From Pedobacter caeni (GTDB lineage: Bacteria > Bacteroidota > Bacteroidia > Sphingobacteriales > Sphingobacteriaceae): 64,000 nucleotides of DNA. The number at the start of each line of letters is the position of its first letter. Position 1 is the first letter of the stretch. The stretch lies in the NCBI RefSeq assembly GCF_900129215.1, contig NZ_FQUQ01000001.1:682001-746000 (forward strand), given 5' to 3'. The notes under the pieces are model-generated. The model ran no database searches and was not told where the DNA came from. It saw nothing but the letters and a program-made list of their open reading frames with translations. The position numbers were made by a program, and so were the translations under genes. Positions 48,772-59,073 of the stretch are shown in pieces.

Positions 48772-49236
48772 ATGGCAGAAGAAGGATACGTTAAAGTACT
48801 TTTTCAATTTTATAGTAACGTGCTGGATCAGGAAACCGTTGAGACAATGTGGGCTGTAACTATTGATAAAGAGAAAGGATTGTACAAACTCGATAGTATT
48901 CCTTTTTATGCCCCCAATGTGGCAGCTGAAGATATTATTTATGCGGAATTTGATGAAGATCAGGAACGGTTAACGTACAGATATACCGTAGAACCTTCTG
49001 GAAATTCTACGGTACAGGTTGTGATATTGGATTCTGCGACAGAAACTAATGACATTAGAAGCCTGTTTGATGCTTTAGGCTGTTCTAGTGAGAAAGCCCA
49101 TGAAGGGTATTTTGTAATTGATGTTCCATTTGCTCTGAATTACACCTCTGTTCAAAATAAACTAACTGAATTACAAGAATTAGGCATCTTAGATTATGCA
49201 GAACCTTGTTTATCTGAAAAGCATAGCATCAGCTAA
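48772..49236 (+). CDS. DUF4265 domain-containing protein
   Basis: 154 residues. The pattern EGYVKVLFQFYSNVLDQETVETMWAVTIDKEKGLYKLDSIPFYAPNVAAEDIIYAEFDEDQ fits DUF4265, where a short beta barrel with a WAxxxD segment and the ..IPFYAxxVAxxDII core is conserved. The rest is acidic and without signal peptide. The function of the family is not established. It is co-transcribed with the XRE gene and overlaps the convergent recombinase gene by 8 nt. It could be an anti-toxin or effector partner in the island, but no evidence in the sequence proves this. Confidence 0.75.
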   Translation: MAEEGYVKVLFQFYSNVLDQETVETMWAVTIDKEKGLYKLDSIPFYAPNVAAEDIIYAEFDEDQERLTYRYTVEPSGNSTVQVVILDSATETNDIRSLFDALGCSSEKAHEGYFVIDVPFALNYTSVQNKLTELQELGILDYAEPCLSEKHSIS

Positions 49237-50455
49237 AATTCAGAAAACTTTTCTTCCTCAGTTTGTTCATGTCAACACCAACTTTTATATCCAGAATCTT
49301 TGCATAGTGTTGCGTAGTGCGAATATTAGTATGCCCAAGCATCTTTGATACGCTTTCAATCGGCACGCCATTTAACAGGGTTACCGTAGTAGCAAAAGTA
49401 TGGCGTGCAATATGAGAAGTTAGTTTCTTCTCAATACCGCACAGGTCTGCTATTTCTTTCAGGTATTCATTCATCTTTTGGTTACTGGGTACAGGAAGTA
49501 AATTACCATTATTGATACAAACCTTGTTTTCTGCATACTGATCTATTATGTTAATTGCTGTAGGCAGTAGGGGGATAGCAGAGCGGGTCTTTGTCTTTTG
49601 TCTGTTAGTGAAAATCCACCGTTCTCCGTCATTTCCTTTTTGGATATGCGATTGTTTTAGTTTAAACACATCGACATAAGCGAGTCCGGTGAAACAGCAG
49701 AAAATAAACACATCCCGAACCTGTCTTAATCTTTCAGATATAAACCGTTTAGCTACGATCTGAGAGAGTTCTTCGTGATTGAGGTAATGACGGTCAACAT
49801 TCTTTGTTTTGCCCTTATAAGCAATAAATGGATCTTTTTCCATCCAACCCTTTTCTAAACAAAGCCGAAGGATTTTTCCTAGATTTTTGATGTTTTTAAC
49901 GACATAGTTATTCGCACAATTTTTATCAGATCTTAGATAATAATCAAAATCATTTAGAAAAGCCTGATCAATATCCCTAATGTCTTTATCAATGACCCCA
50001 TATTTTGAAGTTATGAAGGTCAAAAGGTGTTTTTCTAATACTTTGTAGCGGTTTAATGTGCCCTGTACATAGTCCTTACCCACCAAAGATTTCATCTTCT
50101 CATTATGATCTTTGATTGCTTCTATTAAGGTATGAGCGTTATCAGCTTTGCCCAGATACTTGTTTTTAATTGCTTCGGCGGTAATAAACAAACCGGAATT
50201 AACTACCGCCTGATGTGCAAGATAAACGGAGTTTTGCAATTGATCCAGATACACATTAAGCATCTTAACATCTTCTTTAGATCCGATAACACGCCCAGCT
50301 CTGGCATTCCACCGGCCAGGTTCGCAATCCCGACTGGTTGCGATTTCCGCACGTTTGCCCTGAACGGTAATTCTCATGTAGATAGGAACGTTGCCGCTGA
50401 TGTAGTTCTTTTGCTTTTTCAGATAGAAAAGCAGGCTAAAATTAGTTTTCATCAT
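49229..50455 (-). CDS. Tyrosine recombinase (integrase) of the element
   Basis: 408 residues. Residues about 1-90 form an arm-DNA-binding region (YLKKQKNYISGNVPIYMRITVQGKRAEIATSRDCEPGRWN), 100-200 a SAM-like core-binding region (FNDFDYYLRSD-like), then the catalytic domain. Catalytic residues: the first Arg is replaced in FTGLAYVDVFKL, as in IntDOT-type enzymes; the Lys lies in RQKTKTRSAIPLL, His-xx-Arg in SHIARHTFA, and His and Tyr in LGHTNIRTTQHYAKI. It integrates and excises the element at tRNA-Lys. It is transcribed away from the tRNA and converges with the DUF4265 gene. Confidence 0.93.
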   Translation of the reverse strand: MMKTNFSLLFYLKKQKNYISGNVPIYMRITVQGKRAEIATSRDCEPGRWNARAGRVIGSKEDVKMLNVYLDQLQNSVYLAHQAVVNSGLFITAEAIKNKYLGKADNAHTLIEAIKDHNEKMKSLVGKDYVQGTLNRYKVLEKHLLTFITSKYGVIDKDIRDIDQAFLNDFDYYLRSDKNCANNYVVKNIKNLGKILRLCLEKGWMEKDPFIAYKGKTKNVDRHYLNHEELSQIVAKRFISERLRQVRDVFIFCCFTGLAYVDVFKLKQSHIQKGNDGERWIFTNRQKTKTRSAIPLLPTAINIIDQYAENKVCINNGNLLPVPSNQKMNEYLKEIADLCGIEKKLTSHIARHTFATTVTLLNGVPIESVSKMLGHTNIRTTQHYAKILDIKVGVDMNKLRKKSFLNFS

Positions 50456-50553
50456 TCAATCATTAAGGGTGAAACAAAATTAGCTTTGCTGCTTAACGTC
50501 TACAAGATGTTCAATTAATAACTACCTGTTCAGTAGTTGATTAAGTTGGATCC

Positions 50554-50597
50554 GGTGAGTAGGGTGGATCTTTAAAATTACTCACCGAATCGCTCAC
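50554..50597. repeat. Right-end recombinase arm-type sites
   Basis: TACTCACCGAATCGCTCAC (50579-50597) equals 44161-44179 at the left end. An inverted copy of its first 8 bp, GGTGAGTA, lies at 50554-50561, and a further GAATCGGTG at 50609-50617. The group lies between the recombinase gene and the right att copy, as expected for arm-type sites. Confidence 0.6.
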
Positions 50598-50643
50598 TTT
50601 TATTATGCGAATCGGTGTAAGTTTTGATACCCCTGAAAAAAAC

Positions 50644-50676
50644 AAAACCCTGCTAACATTGTGTTTGCAGGGTTTT
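50644..50676 (-). terminator. Element-supplied terminator of tRNA-Lys
   Basis: AAAACCCTGC (50644-50653) and GCAGGGTTTT (50667-50676) form a perfect 10-bp stem. On the minus strand it is followed by TTTTGTTTTTTTC, and lies 24 nt after the tRNA 3' end. It replaces the original terminator displaced to 44055. Confidence 0.75.
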
Positions 50677-50696
50677 ATACGTTTTGATGATGAATC

Positions 50697-50716
50697 TTGT
50701 GATCCCGCTGGGATTC
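50697..50716. repeat. attR: right 20-bp copy at the intact tRNA-Lys
   Basis: TTGTGATCCCGCTGGGATTC, identical to 44087-44106. It spans the tRNA acceptor 3' strand, discriminator base, T-stem and part of the T-loop (50700-50716) plus three bases downstream. Confidence 0.85.
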
Positions 50717-50772
50717 GAACCCAGGACCACTACATTAAAAGTGTAATGCTCTACCAGCTGAGCTACGGAATC
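50700..50772 (-). tRNA. tRNA-Lys (anticodon TTT)
   Basis: 73-nt tRNA. Acceptor strands GATTCCG and CGGGATC pair with one G-T. The D-arm region is GCTC AGCTGGTA GAGC. The anticodon loop CTTTTAA (anticodon at 50737-50739) closes on a stem, and the T-arm is CTGGG TTCGAAT CCCAG. CCA is not encoded. It is intact and reconstituted by the integrated element at its 3' end. Confidence 0.96.
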
Positions 50773-50984
50773 GTCTTCGATGTTTTGAAGAGCGGCAAAG
50801 ATAGAATTTTAAAATTAAGTTACCAACCTAATCCTATTAAATCTGAAGTTTTGCCCCCTGAATCTCGTAAGGTATTGAAATCCAGCTAAAATGTTTTTGT
50901 ATCAAAAATCAAAATAATCACTGATCTTTTGATTAAAGAGGAAAATGTCAGAAGAACCGGCTTTTCCTCTTTAAAAAATCGGGT

Positions 50985-52217
50985 TTATTGGAGTTTGTTG
51001 ACCCCCATTAATCTGCTACCACCTTTTAACCGGAAGTTTTCTTTTGTTGTTCCGGTTTTCGGATCTAACTCCGTTAAGCCCGAGAAAGCATCCACAGCAT
51101 TGTTTGAAATAAAATAGATTTTGCCATCTGCAAGAAAAGGTTGCTGATAGCAGAAAAAGTTATCTACAGGGATGTTTAGTTTTGTTGCTTTTTTGGTGTT
51201 CACATCAATAGAAGTCCAGTACCAGATGTCATCGCGGTATTTTGTTCCATGCGTACCACCACTGTAATACCCTGCAGGTTTAGAAGAAATCTTCGTATAG
51301 ACCTTGCCGTCATGAGCAAATAAGGCATTGAAATCACTTGGATATATGTAGTCTTTAATGCTCAGTTGAAAACCAGCATCAAAAGCAGTTTGTCCTTTTT
51401 TGATGCGCAGAATTTTTGATTCAGGCGTTTGTGTTTTCATATTGCTTACTGCCACCATATATAGATCTCCTGTTACTGCATCCACGTTCCAAAGTGGATG
51501 ATCGCCAAATAAACCAAGATTAGAAGCTTTAGCATATAGCGTAGTACTTTCATATTTTTGAGTGGCGATGTCAATTACTGCGAGGTATACATTCTCATCA
51601 TTCGGCACAATTTGCCAGGCTGCAGTTCTGGTTCCATATTGCAGATCAACAAAAAGTTTTCCTTCTTTCTCTGCGATCACCAATTGTCCGGCAGCCTCAT
51701 AGCTGGCTCCTTTGGTTAAAGCGGTCAGGTCGATTTCGCCTGTACGAACCATAGTAGCCGGGTTAAAAGTTTGGATTTTCATTCTTCCTTTTGAAGAGTC
51801 CCAGTAATAACCTTTATCTGCAGTACTGATATGGAAATTCCCTTCTTCGGCGTCGCTGCTGAAAGGCGTTTCCAGAAAGCCACTCTCCACTACAGCTCCC
51901 GAAGCGTTCACTTCCAGGCGCTGGATACCTTTTTTTGAATCGCTGTTCAACTTATAGATGTATTTACCAAATACACGACCACCTGCAGAATAACCCAGCT
52001 GATAACCACCTGTCAGACTCGAGATCTGGAATTCTCCGGCAGGAAGGCCTTTAGATGGATTGATCTTTCCTGACCAGTTAGCTTCTCCATTGTAAATGAT
52101 CCAGGTGCTTTTTGGATCTTCTGTTGGTGGTGGGGTAACGACTTTTGAATCCTTCTTGCAAGCAAAGAGCACTGCACACATCGTTATCAGTAGAATGGGT
52201 TTGATTTGTTTAAACAT
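50985..52217 (-). CDS. DUF4374 lipoprotein
   Basis: 410 residues. The N-terminus (LLITMCAVLFACKKD) carries a lipobox, so the protein is lipid-anchored. The rest is a seven-bladed-propeller-like repeat series (for example YQLGYSAGGRVFGKYIYKLN, and the final DAFSGLTELDPKTGTTKENFRLKGGSRLMGVNKLQ), matching DUF4374. In Bacteroidota this family is generally encoded beside TonB-dependent siderophore receptors. It starts 18 nt after the receptor stop on the same strand, so the two form an operon under the divergent AraC regulator. It probably binds or samples the receptor's ligand at the cell surface. Confidence 0.88.
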   Translation of the reverse strand: MFKQIKPILLITMCAVLFACKKDSKVVTPPPTEDPKSTWIIYNGEANWSGKINPSKGLPAGEFQISSLTGGYQLGYSAGGRVFGKYIYKLNSDSKKGIQRLEVNASGAVVESGFLETPFSSDAEEGNFHISTADKGYYWDSSKGRMKIQTFNPATMVRTGEIDLTALTKGASYEAAGQLVIAEKEGKLFVDLQYGTRTAAWQIVPNDENVYLAVIDIATQKYESTTLYAKASNLGLFGDHPLWNVDAVTGDLYMVAVSNMKTQTPESKILRIKKGQTAFDAGFQLSIKDYIYPSDFNALFAHDGKVYTKISSKPAGYYSGGTHGTKYRDDIWYWTSIDVNTKKATKLNIPVDNFFCYQQPFLADGKIYFISNNAVDAFSGLTELDPKTGTTKENFRLKGGSRLMGVNKLQ

Positions 52218-52235
52218 GGTTTTTAGTATTTATGA

Positions 52236-54485
52236 TTATAAAGAAATTGTGAGTTTAAGGTGAAATGTCCTGCCCGGTTTTTCTACGTACAGGTTATCAA
52301 ATAGCTGTTGATTGGTGAGGTTATGGCATTCCAGACTCAGACTGCCATTGGGTTGAGCTAATTTTTGCATGATGCCTATCGTGTGGTTCTGCTGGCCCAT
52401 TCTGCCGTCCTGTGGCAACCAGAATTTGTGGTTGGCATAGCCCGCAGGAAAGGACTCAAAGAAACCAATGGAACCAGGAGCAGTATCATCGTTGTTCTGA
52501 CTGTAGAACCGATGGGTATAGCTGTAATACCAGTATAACTCTGTGGTACTTCCTTTCTGAAGAAAATCTTTGAAATGTAATCTTGCCTGTACATTCCCAA
52601 ACAGGGGAGGTGTATTCGCCAGACGCCCCTTGTAGATAGGTGTTTCCAGCAGCGGACCATAAGAATATAGCCTGGTCAGGTAATTCCTCACATCCTGATA
52701 AGTGGCATTTGCGGTAAGAGAGAGCAGGGCGAAAGGGCGGTACTGGATATCAAGCTCAATTCCCTGTATTTTTACTTTGTCCTGGTTCAGGTAATAAGAT
52801 TTAGGAATGTCCCGGTACAACTGGATCAGCTGACTGGTGTTTCTGATAAAGTAATTGGCCATGATTTCTACTGCACCTACGCCCCGCTTACGACTGTTAT
52901 ATTGGAGTTGAATATTGTAATTGTGACTACGTTCCGGTTTTAAATTGAAATTTCCGCTGGTTTTTATCGCATCGCCGTAAACCTCCACGTCATCTGGTAA
53001 CCGGACGGCGTATTCATAAGAAACTTTGGTTAGCCATCGTACATGAGGCCGGTAGCTTAGTCCTTCCATCCATCCCCATTTATTTTCTGAATTCTTTTCT
53101 ATTGTTTCTCCTCCTTCAGCCTGATAGTTGGAGAATCCGGAAGTATTCATATAGTAATGTTTCAGGGCAATCATATTTTCCAGTTTGTGATTAAACAACC
53201 AGGAGTGGAGCCCTGCCGCAGTGATATTTTTGCGGTAACTGGCAGGAGTCTGATAAACATCGAGATCGGTAAAGGCAGTGATGCCACCCAATGGATCCGA
53301 CCCGATGCGTTTATTGCTGGTGTACACGTTGTTAAATTCCAGGGCATGCTGAGGATTGATCCGGTAGGTGGCATTGAACCTCAGTGAGGTGATTTTATAG
53401 TCTAAAGACAGGTCTCTTCCGGTGCCATTGAGCTCCCTTCTGCTTTGCGGACTGGAATCTTCTCGCATTAGAAAGTTGCCGTATTTGTCATATTTATTGA
53501 GGCTGGTATCCCGGAATATGGTACTTACCCAGCTGTAGGAGCCTACCGCATTGAGCTCAAGTTTGTTGTTGAAGAGCTTTTTATCGTAACGGAGCATCGG
53601 AGTGATGTTCTTTTCATCCGAATAAGCATGGAGGGCAAAGTACCTTGGGTTGGTGAAAGGGATAAACGGAATGCCCTTATAGAAACTGGAGCCAATGATG
53701 GTAAAGCGGAAGTCGTCTGCCCAGGATTGATGGCGGAGACCGACGTAAGCTTCGGCAGTGATTGTTTTGGTTTTATTGTTGAGGTATTTTACCCTTTCAT
53801 AGCCAGGATTAGAACTATTCGGGCTATCATAATATTCTCTTTGCTCTTTGTAATCGTTATCTGAATAAGCGAAAGAAGCATTGATTCCGCTGTAGAATTG
53901 GTTTTTCCGGTCAGGTGCATATAAAGTAAGCGAAGCCCGGTGAGTGTTGTAACTGCTCACTTCGTAAGAGAGGTCTACGGTTGGTTTTGCAGGATATCGG
54001 CTGACGAAATTAATGGCACCTCCCAAGGCATCTGCGCCAAGGGAAACCGGTAAAACCCCTTTATAAACCTCCACACGATCAAGCGTGTTCACCGAAAGCA
54101 GGCTGGGATCAAAACTATGTCCAAATACAGACAGGGGAATTCCATCTTTAAAAAGTGTAATTGCTTTGCCTTCCATTCCGTTTAACGAAATATTGATCGG
54201 AGCACCGAGGTAACCATCGCTTCGCAGCCTGACCCCGGGCGATCTGTTGATGAGATCCAGCAGGTTCCCACTTTCAGCATGTACCTTTTTAACGTCAACC
54301 ACCGTAATGTTGACCGGAGATTCTTTTATTTCAGTAATTTTTGTACGGGTCTTGATTTCTACCTCTTTCAGGTTTTCGGCTTTCCTGATGCTGTCTTTTT
54401 TGGTCTCCTGAGCTGCAACAGTGCCGATCAGAAATACCCAGGTGATGCTGAGCAGGGACTTTTTGTAGAAGTTATATATGATCAT
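52236..54485 (-). CDS. TonB-dependent siderophore-type receptor
   Basis: 749 residues. A signal peptide (MIIYNFYKKSLLSITWVFLIGTVAAQ) precedes a plug domain directly, without the CarboxypepD_reg domain: LKEVEIKTRTKITEIKESPVNITVVDVKKV, SPGVRLRSDGYLGAPINISLNGMEGKAITLFKDGIPL, then DRVEVYKGVLPVSLGADALGGAINFVSR. The barrel follows and ends with the expected C-terminal Leu-Thr-Ile-Ser-Leu strand. The plug style resembles FecA/FhuA-type iron-chelate receptors. It is the first gene of the receptor-DUF4374 operon and divergent from a PchR-like regulator. Iron-siderophore uptake is the most likely role; the chelate is unknown. Confidence 0.9.
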   Translation of the reverse strand: MIIYNFYKKSLLSITWVFLIGTVAAQETKKDSIRKAENLKEVEIKTRTKITEIKESPVNITVVDVKKVHAESGNLLDLINRSPGVRLRSDGYLGAPINISLNGMEGKAITLFKDGIPLSVFGHSFDPSLLSVNTLDRVEVYKGVLPVSLGADALGGAINFVSRYPAKPTVDLSYEVSSYNTHRASLTLYAPDRKNQFYSGINASFAYSDNDYKEQREYYDSPNSSNPGYERVKYLNNKTKTITAEAYVGLRHQSWADDFRFTIIGSSFYKGIPFIPFTNPRYFALHAYSDEKNITPMLRYDKKLFNNKLELNAVGSYSWVSTIFRDTSLNKYDKYGNFLMREDSSPQSRRELNGTGRDLSLDYKITSLRFNATYRINPQHALEFNNVYTSNKRIGSDPLGGITAFTDLDVYQTPASYRKNITAAGLHSWLFNHKLENMIALKHYYMNTSGFSNYQAEGGETIEKNSENKWGWMEGLSYRPHVRWLTKVSYEYAVRLPDDVEVYGDAIKTSGNFNLKPERSHNYNIQLQYNSRKRGVGAVEIMANYFIRNTSQLIQLYRDIPKSYYLNQDKVKIQGIELDIQYRPFALLSLTANATYQDVRNYLTRLYSYGPLLETPIYKGRLANTPPLFGNVQARLHFKDFLQKGSTTELYWYYSYTHRFYSQNNDDTAPGSIGFFESFPAGYANHKFWLPQDGRMGQQNHTIGIMQKLAQPNGSLSLECHNLTNQQLFDNLYVEKPGRTFHLKLTISL

Positions 54486-54528
54486 CCTTTTTTTAGAAGC
54501 CCTTAATCATGTGTATTTAAAGGCGATG

Positions 54529-54563
54529 CAAAAATAACCGGAGCAGAAAGGGACTGGTTACCA
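54529..54563 (-). promoter_or_regulatory. Promoter and operator candidate of the receptor operon
   Basis: Minus-strand TATTTTTG (54529-54536) is a full -7 match, 43 nt upstream of the ATG. Just upstream, TGGTTACCA (54555-54563) is a perfect 9-bp palindrome, and AAGGGA is repeated at 54548 and 54566. These are probable contacts for the divergent AraC regulator. Confidence 0.45.
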
Positions 54564-54646
54564 ATAAGGGATGAAGAATTATGAATTTGGGATTATTTAT
54601 TATTTGCTTAATTTAGACGCTTTCCAAATAACATGAAGATAGGAAT

Positions 54647-55639
54647 ATGAAGTTTAGTCTGGAGTCGAATTTTCTGGAAGAGTTGTATTACGATCAGGCT
54701 GCAGCCACGGTTATTTCGGATGGTTTCGTTTTTGAAACAAAAGCGTCTTTGGATCATGAGTTTGGAAACATCAGCTATCAGGAAAGTGAATTAGGGATAG
54801 GTTCCGTGCTAAACGGACATTACCGGATGGATAAGGATCTGCTCTTTAATTCAGAGATGGAACAGCCTTGTCTGGAAATGCATTTCAACCTGACCAATCC
54901 GGTTCGTTTTGGTGAAAAGGGGAAGAAGGGGCAATTGGTGGCGGGTATGGAGCAGAATTTGTTGAGCTTAAAAGCAGGGAAAGGTTTTGTGGAGTTTGAG
55001 GAAGGGAAAGCATACGAAACTTTCGACATCCACTTGTCGGCCGGATTTCTGGACCAATGGCATGGACAACATAAGATCCTGGATCAGTTTATCAAAGGAA
55101 TGAATGGAGATGCCTCTGCACAGCTTTTTAAACAAGCCTTACCGGTTACTCCGGCCATGAAACGCATCATTTCGGAAATGAAAACCTGCCCTTTTTCGGG
55201 ATTAACACGTAAAATCTTTCTGGAAGCTAAAGTACATGAGCTTTTTGCCTTACAACTGGATTTGTGTGATGTGTATGCAAATATAGGACAGAAGCAATCA
55301 CTTAAATCTGCTGATATAGAAAAAATACATGCCGCTAAAAATTATATCACCCTGAACAGCAGCACACCATGTTCTATTATTGAATTGGCACATAAGGTTG
55401 GAACAAACGATTTTAAGTTAAAAAAAGGCTTTAAAGAATTGTTTGGGACTACCGTATTTGGTTATCTGCAGCAGGTCAGGATGGAAGAGGCCAGGCAATT
55501 TCTACAAGAGAAGGAAAAGAATGTAGGGGAGATTGCTGAGCTTTTGGGCTACCAAAACCTGTCGAACTTTACCGCAGCCTTCAAACAATACTGGGGATAT
55601 CCACCGAGTACGATCCTGAAAGGTGTTAAAAACGGGTAG
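54647..55639 (+). CDS. PchR-like AraC family regulator
   Basis: 330 residues. The N-terminal 200 residues resemble PchR-type sensor domains, with no cupin motif (LEMHFNLTNPVRFGEKGKKGQL, LSAGFLDQWHGQHKILDQFIKG). The C-terminal helices are IELAHKVGTNDFKLKKGFKELFGTTVFGYLQQVRMEEARQFL and VGEIAELLGYQNLSNFTAAFKQYWGYPPS. PchR activates siderophore uptake genes when the iron-siderophore is present. It is divergent from a TonB receptor and DUF4374 lipoprotein, the expected targets. Confidence 0.9.
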   Translation: MKFSLESNFLEELYYDQAAATVISDGFVFETKASLDHEFGNISYQESELGIGSVLNGHYRMDKDLLFNSEMEQPCLEMHFNLTNPVRFGEKGKKGQLVAGMEQNLLSLKAGKGFVEFEEGKAYETFDIHLSAGFLDQWHGQHKILDQFIKGMNGDASAQLFKQALPVTPAMKRIISEMKTCPFSGLTRKIFLEAKVHELFALQLDLCDVYANIGQKQSLKSADIEKIHAAKNYITLNSSTPCSIIELAHKVGTNDFKLKKGFKELFGTTVFGYLQQVRMEEARQFLQEKEKNVGEIAELLGYQNLSNFTAAFKQYWGYPPSTILKGVKNG

Positions 55640-55912
55640 CACCTATCTGGTGTAATTTCAAATACTTTCGTGTTTTCCGAAGAAATATGCAAGTCCCGAT
55701 TGGTGTGGTTATTGCTGCAATTTAATTTAATAAATTCTGCTTAAACGTTTATTTTCCTTCATTTTTAAGCGTTTTCTTACAGCCTGATTTCCTGAAAATT
55801 GGTGCTTTCAGAAAAAAACTTAGGAATAATTTGGAAATGAAAGTATAATAAGACAAATTTGTGAAAGTAAATGAAACTATTTGAAAGTTTCGTTTTATTA
55901 AAAGCTGCTATT

Positions 55913-57475
55913 ATGAACAGACTTCAATTGATACAGAATTTAGCTGCCGGCACCCAATGGGATGTGATCATCATTGGTGGAGGAGCTACAGGTTTGGGTA
56001 TTGCTATGGACGCAGCCACTCGTGGTTACAAAACTTTGCTGGTAGAACAAGCGGATTATGCCAAGGGGACTTCCAGTAAGGCAACGAAACTGGTACATGG
56101 TGGTGTCCGTTATATGGCCCAGGGTGATCTTGGTCTGGTTCGTGAGGCTTGTCATGAGAGAGGCTTGTTATTGAAAAATGCACCTCACCTTACAAAAAAC
56201 GAGACTTTTGTCATTCCGAACTATTCCTGGTTCAACAATGTGAAGTATACCATAGGGTTGAAGTTTTATGATTTGCTGGCGGGGAAGCTGAGTCTTGGTG
56301 CTTCGAAATACATCAGCAGAAAGAAAACAATTGAAGCTTTGCCTTCAATCCGGCAGGAAGGGCTGAAAGGTGGGGTAACTTATCATGACGGTCAGTTTGA
56401 CGATTCCCGTCTGGCTTTGAACATTGCACAGACAGCGATCGAAAATGGTGCAACTGTACTAAATTACATGAAGGTAGAGGGTTTACTGAAAAATGACAAA
56501 AAGAAAGTAAACGGTATAAAAGTGAAAGATATAGAAACTGGTAATAGCTATGAAGCGGTCGGTAAGATCGTGATCAATGCAACTGGTGTCTATGTAGATA
56601 ATATCCTGAAAATGGACAAACCTGAAGCGCCACATCTGGTGCGTCCGAGTCAGGGGGTGCATTTAACGTTGGACCGTTCCTTTATGATCGGCGAAAATGC
56701 CCTGATGATCCCGGAAACAGACGATGGCCGTGTGCTTTTTGCAGTGCCATGGCACAATAAACTGATTGTAGGTACAACGGACACCTTGGTGGATCATGCG
56801 GAACTGGAGCCAAGAGCGTTGGAAAGCGAGATCGAATTTATCCTTTCTACAGCAGGAAAATACTTCGTAAAGAAACCACTTCGTTCGGATGTACTGGCGG
56901 TATTTGCGGGTTTACGGCCACTGGCCGCACCAAAAAGCGAGGGTTCGAAAACAAAAGAAATCTCCAGAAGTCATAAGATCATTGTTTCGGATTCGGGCAT
57001 GATCACGATTACTGGCGGAAAATGGACCACTTTTCGCCGGATGGCACAGGATACTTTGGATAAAGCGATTGAAAAGAACTTCCTGCCGGCAAAAAAATGT
57101 GTAACCGAAGAATTGCATATTCATGGATATGTGCCGGCACCAGACCGTGCCGATCCTTTACATTTTTATGGGGCAGACATCACAGGAGTACAAAAACTCA
57201 TCAATGAAAATCCGGCTTTGCTGGAAAGACTGTTGCCGGAATACCCGTATACCAAAGCCATGGTGGTATGGGCGGTTAGAAACGAATATGCCCGCAGGAT
57301 AGAAGATGTGCTGGGCCGTCGTTTCCGTTTGTTGTTCCTGGATGTCCATGCCGCAGTTAAAGCTGCTCCGGCAGTTGCCGCAATACTAGCAGAAGAGCTG
57401 CAACTGGATCAGGCCTGGATGGCACAAGAGCTTCAGGACTTTACAGAACTGGCAAAAACGTATACACTCGTTTAG
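55913..57475 (+). CDS. glpD: Glycerol-3-phosphate dehydrogenase, FAD-dependent
   Basis: 520 residues from the ATG at 55913 (MNRLQLIQNLAAGTQWDVIIIGGGATGLG); an upstream ATG at 55871 would add 14 residues unlike the family. FAD motifs are IIIGGGATGLGIAMDAATRGYKTLLVEQ, then the substrate-region KGTSSKATKLVHGGVRYM. The GGKWTTFRRMAQDTLD segment and the C-terminal DAO_C-like helical domain (LLPEYPYTKAMVVWAVRNEYARRIEDVLGRR) complete the protein. It oxidises sn-glycerol 3-phosphate to dihydroxyacetone phosphate and passes electrons to quinone at the membrane. It leads glpD-glpK-glpF; the gap to glpK is 52 nt. Confidence 0.95.
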   Translation: MNRLQLIQNLAAGTQWDVIIIGGGATGLGIAMDAATRGYKTLLVEQADYAKGTSSKATKLVHGGVRYMAQGDLGLVREACHERGLLLKNAPHLTKNETFVIPNYSWFNNVKYTIGLKFYDLLAGKLSLGASKYISRKKTIEALPSIRQEGLKGGVTYHDGQFDDSRLALNIAQTAIENGATVLNYMKVEGLLKNDKKKVNGIKVKDIETGNSYEAVGKIVINATGVYVDNILKMDKPEAPHLVRPSQGVHLTLDRSFMIGENALMIPETDDGRVLFAVPWHNKLIVGTTDTLVDHAELEPRALESEIEFILSTAGKYFVKKPLRSDVLAVFAGLRPLAAPKSEGSKTKEISRSHKIIVSDSGMITITGGKWTTFRRMAQDTLDKAIEKNFLPAKKCVTEELHIHGYVPAPDRADPLHFYGADITGVQKLINENPALLERLLPEYPYTKAMVVWAVRNEYARRIEDVLGRRFRLLFLDVHAAVKAAPAVAAILAEELQLDQAWMAQELQDFTELAKTYTLV

Positions 57476-57515
57476 CCTTTTGATTTTAACCAAAATAAAT
57501 ATTATACCTAATTAA

Positions 57516-59030
<1,515 letters not shown>

Positions 59031-59073
59031 CTAAAAGCATCCTTTAAATCTTAATAAAAACACCTTGCTTTTA

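Larger units (their letters stand above)
44087..50716. mobile_element. tRNA-Lys integrative element, about 6.6 kb
   Basis: The element is bounded by 20-bp direct repeats derived from the tRNA-Lys 3' end. It carries a tyrosine recombinase (49229-50455) facing away from the intact tRNA, and restores the tRNA with its own 3' end and a new terminator (50644-50676). Cargo in order: an AlbA_2/ATPase/RRM protein, two unknown proteins, a structured non-coding segment, an XRE regulator and a DUF4265 protein. No relaxase, coupling protein, phage structural or replication gene is visible, so it is not self-transmissible by its own genes. It resembles a small integrative or mobilisable island, or a defence island. 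Confidence 0.85.

Noticed and set aside
50605..50889. Plus-strand open frame of 94 codons crossing the tRNA-Lys gene
   Set aside because: It runs antisense through the tRNA and the tRNA terminator.
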